From Kingdonia uniflora (taxonomy: Eukaryota; Streptophyta; Magnoliopsida; Ranunculales; Circaeasteraceae), in contig JACGCM010001798.1 in the NCBI GenBank assembly GCA_014058105.1, forward strand, positions 620,001 through 684,000: a stretch of 64,000 bases of DNA, written 5' to 3'. Shown here piece after piece: positions 43,899-55,922 of this stretch. The notes beneath the pieces were generated by a model. It had not been told where the DNA came from, ran no database searches, and saw only the letters and a program-made list of their open reading frames with translations. The number at the start of each line of letters is the position of its first letter. The stretch's first letter is position 1. A program made the translations under genes and the position numbers.

Positions 43899-46166
43899 TC
43901 ATAGACTCATCATAATGGTCAAGGTCAAACTAAATCTCATCTGGCTTTGAAATCGTGAATTCAAACTTTCTTTACTATTAGAAGCCCTATCAAATAGTAA
44001 CGATGCCCAAAGTGATAAGTGGTTATGGCACAACGGTTGTCGTAAGTTCTCTACCAACAAGTAGCTCTCATCATACGACCGAGAGAATTTGTTTGCACCT
44101 ATCCTCCACCTTCTCATAATGAAAGCCTCTGGAATTTTAAGAATGTCATATTTTAAGAAAACTTTGAGGAGGTGCCGGCATGGGATTCCAACGTACTCAA
44201 ACAACTTGCATCCACAATGACCGGTTAACTTCTCCAAGTCTATATGCAGCTCGAACTACTCTGGATGACCACTATACGTTTTGACAGTAAGTACACGTAG
44301 GTTACCTTCTACTAATATTTCTAATGCAATGAAGTGAACTACTTATTCAAACTGCTCCTCAAGTTTATGGAACATTGTTCTTGTATATATCTTTGCAGCG
44401 TCTTTCAAAAGGGCTTGATGAGGAGCTACTTGACAATATTTGTGTCAGACACGAAGTCTTCTTCCCTCTCCCGTTCATATGTATTTAACAGGGTGATGGC
44501 ATACTTGGTCACAAAATTGTACGACCTAATTGTTGGAAGTAACCAACCATTGGAGAAGTTATTAGTTGACTCACTACGCCCTGTAGTGCTCATGCCTGCA
44601 AAGAAGGTTGATCTACTCCATAATGGTATCCATCTCTCTCTTATATTGAAGATCCCTTGTATCTAATGGTTGTCATCCAACTTATTTTTCTTCATTAGTT
44701 CCATCCACCTTGCATCGAAATCAATCTCTTGCTTAAACGAAGATGGGACCCAATAAACATGGCCTATTTTCTCTGGGAATTTGTGTGTGATGTGCCATAG
44801 GCAAAGATGATAAATGGTGTTTGGGAAAACCTGCAAATAAATAATTTCATAACTTTGTAGATACAAACTAAATAGGGGATGCCCTATAATATATTGTCCA
44901 TTACACATTGTTTACGACAATATGGTGTGCACAAGACCGACGATATATATTTTAGGGGACATAGTACGTCGACAACATATTGTCGACACCCAATGGTAAT
45001 CGAAAATATACCATGCCCAACAGTGATAATATACCATTTCGGAGGCATAATAAGTCGACAACATATTGTCGACACCCAATGGTAGACGACACTATGTGAT
45101 GGACAACACGTTAACCTATTCATGCTTACCTTGGGTACCACAGCTCCCATAGCTGCATCCTGATCAGTGATAAGTAAAGTAGGGTGTTTGTTGTTCATTG
45201 CCTTCAACCACGTATGAAATAACCATACAAATGTTTATTCTTGTTCATTCCTTAGTAAAGCGCATCCGTATTGTATCGTTTGGTAGTGGTTGTTGATTCT
45301 GGCAAACGGGGCAAAGGGAATCTTATACACATTCGTTCGATACATAGTATCAAAGGTCACCACATTTTTGAAAGTCTCGTATGCACACCTTGACCGTCTA
45401 TGAATCCAAAAGAAATTAAGTGCTCGGTCATCTTCATTTAATTCAATATCGAAACAGAACATTGGATCTTCAATTTATTTTTTCCTCAACCATTCTAATG
45501 TCGCTTGTGTGTTACCTTTTGCTAGCCTTTCCTTGTTTACCTTTGCCTTGTGGTTGTAGTAGTCTCATTTGTTGAAGGTTTTGTCTGGAAACAAAGTCGG
45601 TACCTTGCTGACTGAAATGTTGTGGAGCTCAAAGGTCTCTGTAAGGTTTTTGGCTGCTTCTGGGAAAAATCGGTTCACCTTCATACGATGATGATTGCGG
45701 GGAGACACAAGTTTATGGTTATGGAAATCCAAAAAACTTGTCACAACGTATTTACGAAGTTTCTCATTTCAATTGATATTTAGCGTTGCTTTACACCCGC
45801 ATTTATCTGATGATCGTCTGCTCCCATCTCTTTCACTAGTCTCCGGATGTATCCCTATACTTTTCTTCGAAAATCCACTATTCGAATAATAGAATTTTAC
45901 TCTATCTACTTCCTCTGATTTGTTTCTCTTAGTGGAATTGCGTTTTTTCATAGAGAATCCTTGACATCTTCCATATTGTTCATAGCAAACACATGCATCC
46001 TCAACAGTGTCAAAATGTTGGCCCTCGTATGGGGGTCCGAAAATAAAGGATATGTTGAACATTCTACATAATCGAATGGAACACCTCTTGTACGTTCCTC
46101 TTCAGCCCTTTCTGGTGACTCTTCACCAATGACTTTTGTCCAATTTTCATTAATAGAGTCATCCAT
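43899..46166 (-). pseudogene. FAR1/MURA-type transposase gene of the MULE, degraded
   Basis: ATG at 46166 (MDDSINENWTKVIGEES) leads, through a frameshift near 46045, into a FAR1 DNA-binding domain (PYEGQHFDTVEDACVCYEQY, GFSMKKRNSTKRNKSEE). The MULE transposase domain follows: FWIHRRSRCAYETFKNVVTF ending in the first catalytic-type Asp (VTFDTMYRTN, near 45350), then LLITDQDAAMGAV (second Asp, near 45160). An intron at 45129-44831 with good splice sites comes next, then VFPNTIYHLCLWHI. The SWIM zinc finger reads CGCKLFEYVGIPCRHLLKV at about 44220-44165. FAR1 proteins of plants derive from such transposases. In-frame stops near 45480 and 45560 and the frameshift kill it. It reads inward from the right inverted repeat. 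Confidence 0.87.
44968..45084. repeat. duplicated palindrome inside the transposase intron
   Basis: Two identical 31-bp copies (44968-44998 and 45054-45084) contain GTCGACAACATATTGTCGAC. Its arms GTCGACAA and TTGTCGAC pair across a 4-base loop. The period is 86 bp. The neighbouring text also has partial CGACAAT words. Confidence 0.88.
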
Positions 46167-47095
46167 TATATGTTGGTCACACTAGCACGTCCATAGATAA
46201 AATCATTCAGAATTACATAACATTTAGTTTGAAACAAGGGGAAATAAAATACAATAATAACACAAATGGCTACATTATGTAGTCAAAATGTTAGATTACA
46301 AAATACACAAAACAAAACACTACCCCCTTCCTATAAGACCTAAATGTTCGACACCTTAAATTTCACATCTAATTGCAATCACATTCTTCCCAACTATATT
46401 GAGCCCTTTGCCAACTGTCTGAAGAGTCATCAGAAGAATTGTTCGCTACATTCATACATTCTATCACCCTTTTTCCCAATACTCAGTTTTTAGATGACCG
46501 AATTCTAATTCGAGCTCAATTTTAGCTTGCGCACTTTCTTCTTTCACCACTTGTTCCACAATCTCATCTCTCTCTTCGTCAGGTGAGGAAACTAGAATGT
46601 GGGCATCATCCTGCCTCTCCGTGTCGTCTATGCAAAAACACCCTGTAAGTAATTTATGCACCCATGCGATACATCTCAACCCCATTGCCATTCTGAAGGT
46701 TCTGAAAGAAGAAGATGACTTATCACATCACAATAAACCCCAAACTAAAAATAGAAGGCCAAATTATAATAGGACGTAAATGTCGAGGGTACAGATAATC
46801 GACAATGATCATCGCAGTCTCCGACAATAAGGTTTTCAACAAATTATCGATTGCCCAGGTCGACGACAATAACAATCTCACACGTTTGATCTAACACGGG
46901 TTTCACAATGGGGTCTGTATTTCTAGAGGCCATCAAAATCCAGATACTCATCTCACTGCAGGAAAGTAGCTTAGGACAGTACAGGGGATACAATTACTCA
47001 CCTTGCTAGTTATTCTGTTGGCGACTGAGAGAAGCAGTAATTTCCAATTTCCAGATCTGAAACAAAAAGGGGAAACCACAAAAAATTAGTAGTCA
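46167..47095. other. MULE DNA between transposase gene and right inverted repeat
   Basis: This holds an acidic open frame at 46464-46691 (-), MAMGLRCIAWVHKLLTGCF to a Glu-rich end. It could be an upstream exon but has no recognisable domain. CGACAAT/ATTGTCG words occur again near 46795-46870. Confidence 0.35.
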
Positions 47096-47779
47096 ATTAC
47101 TCCTCCAAACAATTTCATATAAAAGAAAGTAAGCAAACCCTAAAAATAGCAAATCACTCCTCCAACAAAGAAATACAATGGGAAAACAAACCCTAAGCAC
47201 AAGCAAGGCAGAAACAGTTACCAAGGACCCTAAGCACAAACAATGGAAAAACAGTTAGCAAGGTGGTTACTCCAAGTTGCTAGGGTCTCATCACCGCAAA
47301 TCCCACCTATTCCAACTTGAATTTGCAGCTCCTTCCACCCCCAAAAATCTCACTCTCGTCCTCAACAAGATTCGAAACTGCTATACCTGTCATACTCTCT
47401 CTCCAACTGCAATCTCTCCGATCACTCTACCGTTGAATAGTAATTTATTTATTTTTCAGGAGAGAAAGAGACACACACACAGATCAGAGAGTGTGAGAGA
47501 AAGAGTGTGTATGGAAGAGAGAGAGAGAGAGTTCATTAGACAGAAGGATGGGCTCAACATTTTGAGGAATGTGTATGGGTTACAAATTCAAACAAGCCAC
47601 CTCATTCCTTAAGAGAGAGCCACCTCATTCTTTAAGAGAGATACCTCATTCTTTATATCCACCTAATTCTCTAATATAGAAAAGCCAAATTTTTGTCATC
47701 CACTCATCTTATTGGATGTGTGGCTCTGCTTTAGGGTCTCCTTAGGGTCAATTCCCTTAGGCTCCCCGAATCTGTACCC
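47096..47779 (-). repeat. right terminal inverted repeat of the MULE
   Basis: Inverted copy of 24282-24903, with a 60-bp-scale expansion near 47200-47260 where AAGCACAA and TTAGCAAGG text is partly repeated. The outer end reads GGGTACAGATTCGGGGAG on the minus strand, against GGGGGAGGATTTAGGGAC at the left end. Confidence 0.87.
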
Positions 47780-47788
47780 TAATTTCAT

Positions 47789-47920
47789 TATCTGAGCTCA
47801 AAACAAAGGAGCATATATATATATACACAGAGGTTACAGTTATAGCTGTTTATAGTTATTGCAGGCTAAAGTCAATTATAGAACTGTTTCTGTTATGAGA
47901 GTTAGTTGAGACTGTTATCA
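47789..47920 (-). repeat. Copia 5' LTR, part right of the Mutator insertion
   Basis: This continues the Copia LTR interrupted at 24281. It begins right after the second TAATTTCAT and ends in TTATCA at about 47920, so on the minus strand the LTR would run TGATAA...CTATCA. It contains a short (TA)n tract. The outer end is an inference from the TG/CA rule. Confidence 0.45.
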
Positions 47921-50017
47921 GAAAAAGTATAACATCATTAACATGGTAGGATATGAATTTCTAGTGTAAAATATCGAGATTTGTTTTAACAAACAGATTT
48001 TGTTCTTATTATTTCTAACGTCAAAAATATATCTTTTATCATTCTTGGTAAATATTTATGTTTGTCTTGCATCATCTTTTCAGTAACTCCGTATCCTTTT
48101 CTTCATTCACCGCATTCGTTTTCCTCGATTTTATCAACATGATCTCGATTTTCAGCTTTTTTGAAAGACATTGTTATTTACATTATTATAAAATTAAGAA
48201 AAATTTACATTAGGCTTACACTTTTAGTTTCCTCCGGCGTCTTATTTCTTCATATAGATTTTTTATGGGATGCATAAAAAGTAAAGTAGGGAAAAAAAAA
48301 AAAAACAATTTAACTTCACATGAAAAGCAAGGAGATTTTAGTACAACATTTGTTCATATGAAATTTGTGAAGGGGTAACTTGTTTATGATTCACACTCTC
48401 CATTTCAAAAGAGCATTAGAAGAGCATGATTTCACATCCCATTCAGGGTAACAATCAACTTATAGGATTTACTAATTCTTCACATGCGCATCCAAAAAAA
48501 TCCATATGAAGGAATAAGACGCATGATTAATTTTCAATGTGAAGTGATTGCACATAGAGTGAAACTAGTTCCTCAAATGTATTAATTCCTCTCGCATCTT
48601 AATTTTCTCTATATATGCATATCGTAACTTTTATCTATCTTGACCGCCCTTAAGGCAAAATATGATTGGTGGCTTCATATGAGCTATACTATGTTTCAAA
48701 TTTTTGAAGGTGCATATTTATTATCTTCCTAAAGCAGATTAAGCATCCACATAAGACCAAACAGAATGATCTATGTCGTATTTTAGTATAGAGCTCTGAC
48801 TTTAATTAAAGAAACATTTGTGGTGCTTTACAATTAAAAGATACTAGCCATGACTAAAGTTTTACCCAACGGAAATAACAATAGATCAAATAGTTTTACG
48901 TACTAGGCAGATTTATGTACCAAAAATCCCAAGTAGGGCATTTTTAGTGTAAATGTTAACCCTAGATCCATGGTTAGGCATTTATGGTTTAATCATTAAG
49001 TTCCAGTAAATTCGATTCGGAGGAGAGATTCAACCAACTATGGTTAAGCTTGGTTGGATTTCTTCTTACGCGTCTCTTCCCTTTATTGCCCTATAATTCA
49101 ATTTAGTGGTTACAACACCGAATTTTGGCAAAAGAGTCTAAATTCACTTTTTAACTATGGTTAAACTTAGAAGTGGATTATAGCTCTTAGAAGATTTTGC
49201 CAAAAAAGATTTAATCCCAGAAAACTATATATCACTATTGCTACTTAGGTAGGGGCCTCCCTCTAGTCATAGCTAGAAAGGGATTAGCCTCGCATGATCC
49301 CTAAAATCGTCGCATTAAAATAGATAAAACAAATAAGATATATATATATATATATATATATATGCTTGAATAAAAAGTATTCTTGTATTTCTTCAATTCC
49401 TTCCAATGTGAGATCCTCAATTATAATGGGGGAGGGTTCCTTTTATATGAGAAGGAACCCAAATCTAGAAAATATACATTAAATTTTAAATAATATTTTC
49501 ACAATAATTTCTTTCAAAATTATAACCAATCACCTAAGATTCTTGCATATAATTCCCTTTAGTAATGTAAAGATCTTTCTTCATGGAAACTCTTGCATAT
49601 ATCTTAAATATAAAATATCTTCAAGGATCTTGGATGCAATATCTTCTTTGATCTTATTCTCCAAGAATATTTTTGTATATATTTCTTCAATCTTGAAAAC
49701 AAATATATTGTGTATTTGACTTTTTGTGCTATGAACTACTGGAGACACTTTTATTTGACTTTAAGAGCTTGGCTTCAAAACTTCATCTCCATTGGCTACA
49801 ATCAAACAAATATGCATAAGTGTACATAATTAAATGGAATGGATGACCAAAATACATATTTAGGTGCATGCAAAATGTAGTAATAATGCACTTATCATAG
49901 ATTATCGAGTCCGTCATGGGCTTAAGAGAGGTGAATGAAGAAGGTTCAAGGGAGCATGATTTGCTTAAGATAGAAAGGGGAGCATGAATTAAAGAGTGGG
50001 AGATATGGTGCGGTTGA

Positions 50018-50050
<33 letters not shown>

Positions 50051-50213
50051 GAGAGAGAGAGAGGCAATGTCATGTCGTCATGGAGATGGAAAGGAAGAAG
50101 AGACGAATTGCAAAAGAGAAGTAACTGTATTAGACTAAGGCTAGTTTAATAAATTCGTGGGACGACCAAAATGGCTTGGACGACTCTAAGGGGGTCTTTG
50201 CTTTATTAGTAGA
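47921..50213. other. no recognisable gene; TA and GA microsatellites
   Basis: AT-rich intergenic DNA. It contains (AT)n at 49338-49363 and a GA-rich tract at 50017-50063. A segment near 48420-48470 (AGAAGAGCATG, AGGGTAACAATCAACT) weakly resembles 57640-57680. No coding similarity was recognised. Confidence 0.4.
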
Positions 50214-50330
50214 AGAGATCTTGACGCTCCTCACTCATTACCCTTTCCCACTTCTTGTTTGTTTTCTCTTTAAGGCAACATCGTATGGATTAGTATTTGC
50301 GGATACTACACAAAGTACCTATTGGTATAT
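50214..50330 (+). repeat. dispersed repeat, copy 2 (partner at 12993-13108)
   Basis: See the partner copy. Here the frame (KATSYGLVFADTTQSTYW) runs straight into the Copia LTR start at 50320. The similarity to copy 1 continues about ten bases past that point, so either the LTR start happens to resemble the target or the junction is more complex. Confidence 0.7.
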
Positions 50331-51195
50331 CATAAAAATGGAAGCCAACCCCATGAGGGTTCAAACCCATGACCTCTTAGTATGGGTAGCTTATATTTTT
50401 GGTTTTAGAACATAGTCCCACATTGTTAAGGAATTAGGAATTTTAAGATATAGATACTCTCTCACTTAATCATTGGTTGTAGATATGAGTAAGTGGGAAG
50501 CATGTGAGTGTGTGAGTATGTGGTGGGCTTTTATTCCAACACCTTGCACACACACCCTCGGGCCGTGTCGACTCGAGATTTTGCTATAGGGCCCAAGGGC
50601 TTTCTATTCTTTTTGGTAAAATGGGGTTGGGCTCGTATAATTTGACTAATTATTTCTAGCCATTTTATCTCCGCTGGTTTTGACTCACACTTGTTATATG
50701 CGAATTTTGTTGCATATTAATTAGTCCCACAAGCCGTTGTGGAGGACATGTCTCCCCGTTTTTCTCTCCCACAACGTTTCTTTTTTGGCCTAAAAAAGAA
50801 ACCCTTTCCTGCAATATTTTACAACACAGAACACACAGTTCTAAGTTTTCTCTCCATCTCTCTCTTTCTTCATCGAGTTTTGACGAATTACGAATCCGAG
50901 TAATAGTAATAGAAGTGCAAATAATCGAAACGGTATCCTTCCCTGTAAAGGGAAACTACAGTTTACATTACGCCAATTTATCCTGGGGGCGACGTGCTTT
51001 CTATCTGCTTGCTTTAGGGCAGTTGCGCGAAACATCTTAAAGAGAGCGACCTAGTACGCGACTCTGCCACTCCCTTCTAATCAGTTCTGGTTTGCTGTTG
51101 TAATTCCTACCTCGGTTCCAATTAGTTGTTCTCCAGTTATCTCTTTCTATTTGCATATTACTAGAAACGAGGTAAACCAATTTATATTTCCAACA
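50320..51195 (+). repeat. 5' LTR of the Copia element
   Basis: It begins TATTGGTATATC (TGTTGGGTATATC in the other LTR) and ends ATTTCCAACA. Shared landmarks: CCATGACCTCTTGGTA, GCCGTTGTGGAGGA, ACGAATTACGAAT and AAAGAGAGCGACCTA. An unusual primer site follows, not the methionine tRNA type. Confidence 0.88.
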
Positions 51196-51220
51196 ATTTT
51201 AAGACGTTCACTGTACTGCT

Positions 51221-54200
51221 TTGGAGGATGATAAAATCCATACTCCTATTTTTACCGACCAAAATAGACCCTTCAATTTTGAAGGGTTGCATTTCAAACG
51301 ATGGAAGCATAAGACCTTCTTTTACCTAACCACCAAGAATGTTGCATATGTTACTACGACCACTAAATCGGTATTTTCGCCACCCCTAACTGATAAAAAT
51401 GTTGAAGCAATCAAAAATTGAACCGAACAAGACTTCCTTTAAAAAAAATATCCTGAATGCCTTCGCTGATGATCTATATGATTATTATGCTGTAATAGAA
51501 TCGGCCAAGGACATTTGGGATACAATTCAAAAGAAATATGACAATGAAGAGGCTGGGTTAAAGAAGTATCGGGTTAGCCGCTACCTCAAATTTTAGATGG
51601 TCGATGATAAATTTGTAATTACGCCGTCTCACAAATCATAGAAGATAACTCATAAGATTATGTCAGAGGGTGTCCAGCTCGACGAGCAATTCTAAGTGGT
51701 TGTCCTCATAGACCAGCTCCCTCTTGGATAGAAAGAATTTAAAAATACCCTCAGGTACAAATCGAATGAGATTTCTATGGAAACTTTGATTATCTGGCTA
51801 AGGATTGAAGAGGAGGCTCAAAAACAAGTTATTAAGGAAGAAATTCTTATTGTCTCGAACAACAAGAATAAGGGAAATGTTATTCTCAAGCCGAATAAGA
51901 AAAAATATGAAACCGAACCAGTATAAGAACGGCCAGAATCAGAATAGGAACCATAACCAAGGTAGACCACCCTCTTCTCAGATAGCTCCTAACTAACTTT
52001 GTTCAGTTCATTTGCTACAATTATAACAAATCTTGCCATATGGCTAAGTTCTGCTGAAACCCCAAGCGTTCTGGACCTCCCCGAGCTCAGGCGCATGTGA
52101 CCGAAGAGTATTTTGTGGCTATGATATCAAAGGTTAGTTTGATAAGTGGAAGAGAAAGGTGGTGGGGCTGACTCTGGCGCTACCCGTCATGTCTACATGA
52201 CAATGCATGGTTCAAAACCTATACTGAGGCTATAGACAGGAATGTGCTACTGGGATCTTCCCACACCACAAAGATACACGAAACTGGGGACGTAGAGCTG
52301 AACTTTTCCTTTGGAAGGACATTTCAGCTGAAAGATGTCCTGTACACTCTAGAAATGAGGAAGAATTTAGTTTTTGGGTTTCTTCTCAACAAGGCTGGAT
52401 TTTTGCAGACTATAGGATTGGATCAATACACGATCACTAAGAACGGTGTTTTTGTTGGCAAATGATATGCCTGTGATGGAATGTTTAAGATGAATCTTAA
52501 ATTCAATAAAATTGCTTCTTCTTATTCTATTTGCAGTTTAAATTTTTAGCATGCTAAACTCTGTCACGTTAATTAGAAACTTATTATAAATATGGATAAT
52601 CTGGGATTGATTCCTAAGTTCACCTTGGACAACTTCGAAAAATGTGAGTCTTGTACAGTCAGGCAAAAATTACAAAGACTTCACATAAATTTGTCCAAAG
52701 GAAACGTAACCTCTAGATCTTATACACTCAGATATATATGAATTGGATGGTATCTTAACTTGAAATGGGAAACGATACTTTATTACCTTTATTGATGATT
52801 ATTCGAACTATACTTATGTTTATCTTATGGCACATAAGAGCAAAGGTTTGGAAGTGTTTAAAATCTTTTTAACAAAAATTGAAAACCAAATTAAAAATAA
52901 AATTAAACATTTTCATAACGATAGAGGAACTGAATATGATTCTTGTATTTTCAATGATTTTTACAAATAAAAATAAATTAAACATAAAACTACTACACCT
53001 TATTCTCCTGAAATGAACGGTAAAGCTGAACGCAAAAACTATACCCTTACAGAACTTGTAGTTGTTATTATGGTTAGTTCAGGTGCAACCCCACATTGGT
53101 AGGGAGAAATACTTTTAACTGTATGTTATGTATTAAATAAAATTCCTAACTCTAAGACACTTATTTCGCCACTCGAGTTATAGAATAAAAGAAAACCTAA
53201 TGTTTCGTATTTTGAGGTTTGGGGATGCTTAGCCTATGTTAGAATTCCTGATCCTAAAAGAGTTAAACTTGCTAGTCGTGCATATGAATATGTTTTTATT
53301 GGTTATGCTATTAACAGTAAAGCGCTTAGATTTTATTACTTGCAAAATAAGGTTATTATTGAGTCTCTAGATACTGATTTCTTTGAAGATATATTTTATT
53401 TTAAATTTAGAAATTGTGGGGGTTCATCCTCTGGTAGTACTGTACCTAGGATAAACCAACTTAGAATTGTGGAGGCTAGATCGAGATACTGATATAGTAC
53501 CTAGAAAGAGCAAAAGAGCTCGTATGATGAAGGACTTTGGTCTTGAGTATGTTGTTAACACTCTAGAGGGTGATCCATCAACCCTTCAAGAGGCTCTTAG
53601 TTCTACAGATGTTGATTTTGGCAAGAGACCATTAATGATGAGATAGACTTTCTGGAGTCCAATAAAATGTGGGTCCTTTCTAATTTACCTCCAGGTTGCA
53701 AGACTATGGGTTATAAATGGATCCTTAAATGTAAACTTAAGCCTGATGGTTCAGTAGAAAAATTCAAAAACTCGACTTGTGGCTAAGGGTTTCAGACAGA
53801 GAGAAAATGTAAATTTCTTTGACACTTATTCTCCAGTAACTAGAATTACTTCTATTCGACTTTTCTTACGCAGTGGGGGTACTATGTAGGTTTACCAGTC
53901 AACCAGTATAGAGTATTGGCATGCTATAGGTAGGGTCATGTGTTATCTGAAAAGAACCATGCACCTAGGAATATACTACTAGAGGTTTCCTGCGGTCCTT
54001 GAAGGATATTGCGATGCCGATTAGAATACCATTTTGGAATATTCCAAGGCTACTAGTATTATGTTTTCAACATAGCAGGTGGGGCAGTTTCTTGGTGGTC
54101 CAAGAAACAAACCATCTTAGCCTAATCAACGATGGAATCTGAGTTGATAGCACTAGCTACTGCTAGTGAGAAGGCAGAATGGCTGAGAAGCCTACTGTTA

Positions 54201-54467
54201 GATATCCCTTTATGGGAGAAACCGATACCAACCATACTTATTCATTATGATAGTACTGCAGTTATCGCTCTTGTACAGAACCGTTACTACAACGGTAATA
54301 AACTTATAATTTGTCGTAAGCACAACTCAGTTAGAGGCAAGCTAACTATAGGAACTGTAAGAATGGATTTTGTTAGGTCTGAAGCGAACCTGGCTGATCC
54401 TTTGACGAAAGGACTAGCGCGAGAGAAGGTGTGGAACACCTTGAAATGGATGGGGCTAAAGCCCATT
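51221..54467 (+). pseudogene. Copia gag-pol, broken and lacking the reverse transcriptase core
   Basis: Gag: HTPIFTDQNRPFNFEGLHFK, then in another frame LNAFADDLYDYYAVIESAKD and IWDTIQKKY. A degenerate zinc knuckle (CYNYNKSCHMAKFC) lies near 52010 and a protease motif ADSGATRHV near 52165. Pre-integrase text is VELNFSFGRTFQLKDVLYT. Integrase: FIDDYSNYTYVYLMAHKSKG near 52785, DRGTEYDSC and TPYSPEMNGKAERKN near 53000. The reverse transcriptase begins (MGYKWILKCKLKPDGSVEKF near 53710) but stops near 53870 and jumps to its end (YWHAIGRVMCYLKRTMHLGI), so the YVDD-type active site is absent. RNase H is well kept (MESELIALATASEKAEWLRS, FVRSEANLADPLTKGL) to the stop near 54470. Confidence 0.88.
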
Positions 54468-55029
54468 TAGATTTGAACACTCTGAGATGGTAACCCAACC
54501 TATAGACTATGGATCCCAAAAAATAGGTTCAAAGGGAAAAACAATTCACAGAGTGATTGTTGAGAATTATGCATTAAAGAAAAGAGTTTTAACTCCTAGT
54601 ACATCCCTATAGAGCATGACATCCTGTAACAGGTTAAGGATGAGTTATTTAACTCTTAATGAGGACTATACTCCATTTAGAGTGGGTTGCCTTCAGGAGC
54701 ATCTCTGATAGACTCACCTCGATGATTGTGAAAGTGGGGCCGCTTCCTATGAGAACTTGGGCAAGTTCTCTAGAGCTTTCATTATGACTAGCTAGAATAC
54801 GAGCGCAAGGCCATTAACGTGCTGGCTTTAAGAACTTTGCACTATAGGACCTATGTGATATAATTTCTTTGTACCCTCAAGAACTTAGAGTTCAAGACGA
54901 AAGTCATTCTATATTTTAGTCTCTAATCTTATATTCACTAAAGTAAAGGTTCAAGTTAAAAGACACCTCTACTTGAGCACAATTTTAGATTTTTACTCGG
55001 ATATTTTCTCGTATACGTTTTTTATCGAT

Positions 55030-55041
55030 ATTGTGGGGGAT
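55030..55041 (+). other. polypurine tract of the Copia element
   Basis: ATTGTGGGGGAT lies directly before the 3' LTR, the usual place for priming of plus-strand DNA synthesis. Confidence 0.75.
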
Positions 55042-55917
55042 TGTTGGGTATATCTATAAGAACGAAAGCCAACCCCATGAGGGTTCGAACCCATGACCTC
55101 TTGGTATGGGTAGCTTATATTTTTGGTCTTAGAACATAGTCCTATATTGCTAAGGAATTGGAAATTTAAAGAAATAGATACCCTCTCACGTAATCATTAG
55201 TTATAGACATGAGTAAGTGGGAAGCATGTGAGTGTGTGAGTATGTGGTGGGCTTTTATTCTAACACCTTGCACACTCCCCCTCGGGCGACCCAGTGGGCC
55301 GGGTCGGCTCTGGCTTCGGGGTACGGGCAATTGTCCCTAAGCCCAAGGGCCTCCTATTCTTTTTAGTGAAATGTTCTTTGGGATTGGACAACCGTTTTAT
55401 TAATCCGTTGGTTTTGACTTAGCATTGTTAGATGCAAATTTTACTGCATATTAATAGTCCCACTAGCCGTTGTGGAGGATGTGTTTCCCCGTTTTTCTCT
55501 CTCACAACGTTTCTTTTTTGGCCTATAAAAGAAACCCTTCCCTGCAGTATTTTACAACACATAACACACAGTTCTGAGTTTTTTCTCCATCTCTATCTTT
55601 GTTCATCGAGTTTTGACGAATTACGAATTCGAGTAATAGTAATACAAGTGCAAATAATCTAAACAGTTTCCTTCCCTGCAAAGGGAAACCGCAGTTTACA
55701 TTATGCCGATTTATCTTGGGGCGACGTGCTCTCTATCTGCTTACTTTGGGGCAGTTGTGCGAAACGTCTTAAAGAGAGCGACCTAATACACGACTCGGTC
55801 ACTCCCTTCTAATCAGTTTCGGTTTGATGTTGCAGTTCCTACCTCAATTCAAGCTATATGTTCTCTTTCTATTTAAATATTGCTGGAAACGAGGTAAACC
55901 CATTTATATTTCCAATA
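55042..55917 (+). repeat. 3' LTR of the Copia element
   Basis: Begins TGTTGGGTATATC, ends ATTTCCAATA (CA changed to TA), same length as the 5' LTR. It contains GGGTTCGAACCC, which looks like a tRNA B-box but has no tRNA around it. Confidence 0.88.
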
Positions 55918-55922
55918 GTACC

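Larger units (their letters stand above)
24282..47779. mobile_element. Mutator-like element (MULE) with plant-mobile-domain and FAR1/MURA genes
   Basis: Perfect 9-bp target duplications TAATTTCAT lie at 24273-24281 and 47780-47788, the size made by Mutator transposases. The ends share inverted repeats of about 0.62 and 0.68 kb. Inside, a PMD/coiled-coil gene points inward from the left end (25674-30776) and a FAR1/MURA-type transposase gene points inward from the right end (46166-43899). A Ty3/gypsy element (31536-43301) is inserted between them. Without it the MULE is about 11.7 kb. Both genes are broken, so the element is no longer autonomous. Confidence 0.88.
50320..55917 (+). mobile_element. 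Ty1/copia retrotransposon with complete ends, internally deleted
   Basis: Two 876-bp LTRs flank a 3.85-kb interior. The 5-bp GTACC lies on each side (50315-50319 and 55918-55922). The interior codes for gag, protease, integrase and RNase H in that order, but the reverse transcriptase core is gone and stops are frequent. The LTRs have accumulated many differences. It cannot move by itself. Confidence 0.9.

Noticed and set aside
55082..55115. tRNA-like B-box (GGGTTCGAACCC) in the Copia LTR
   Set aside because: No A-box at the right distance and no cloverleaf; it is a short palindromic part of the LTR shared, in changed form, with the other LTR.
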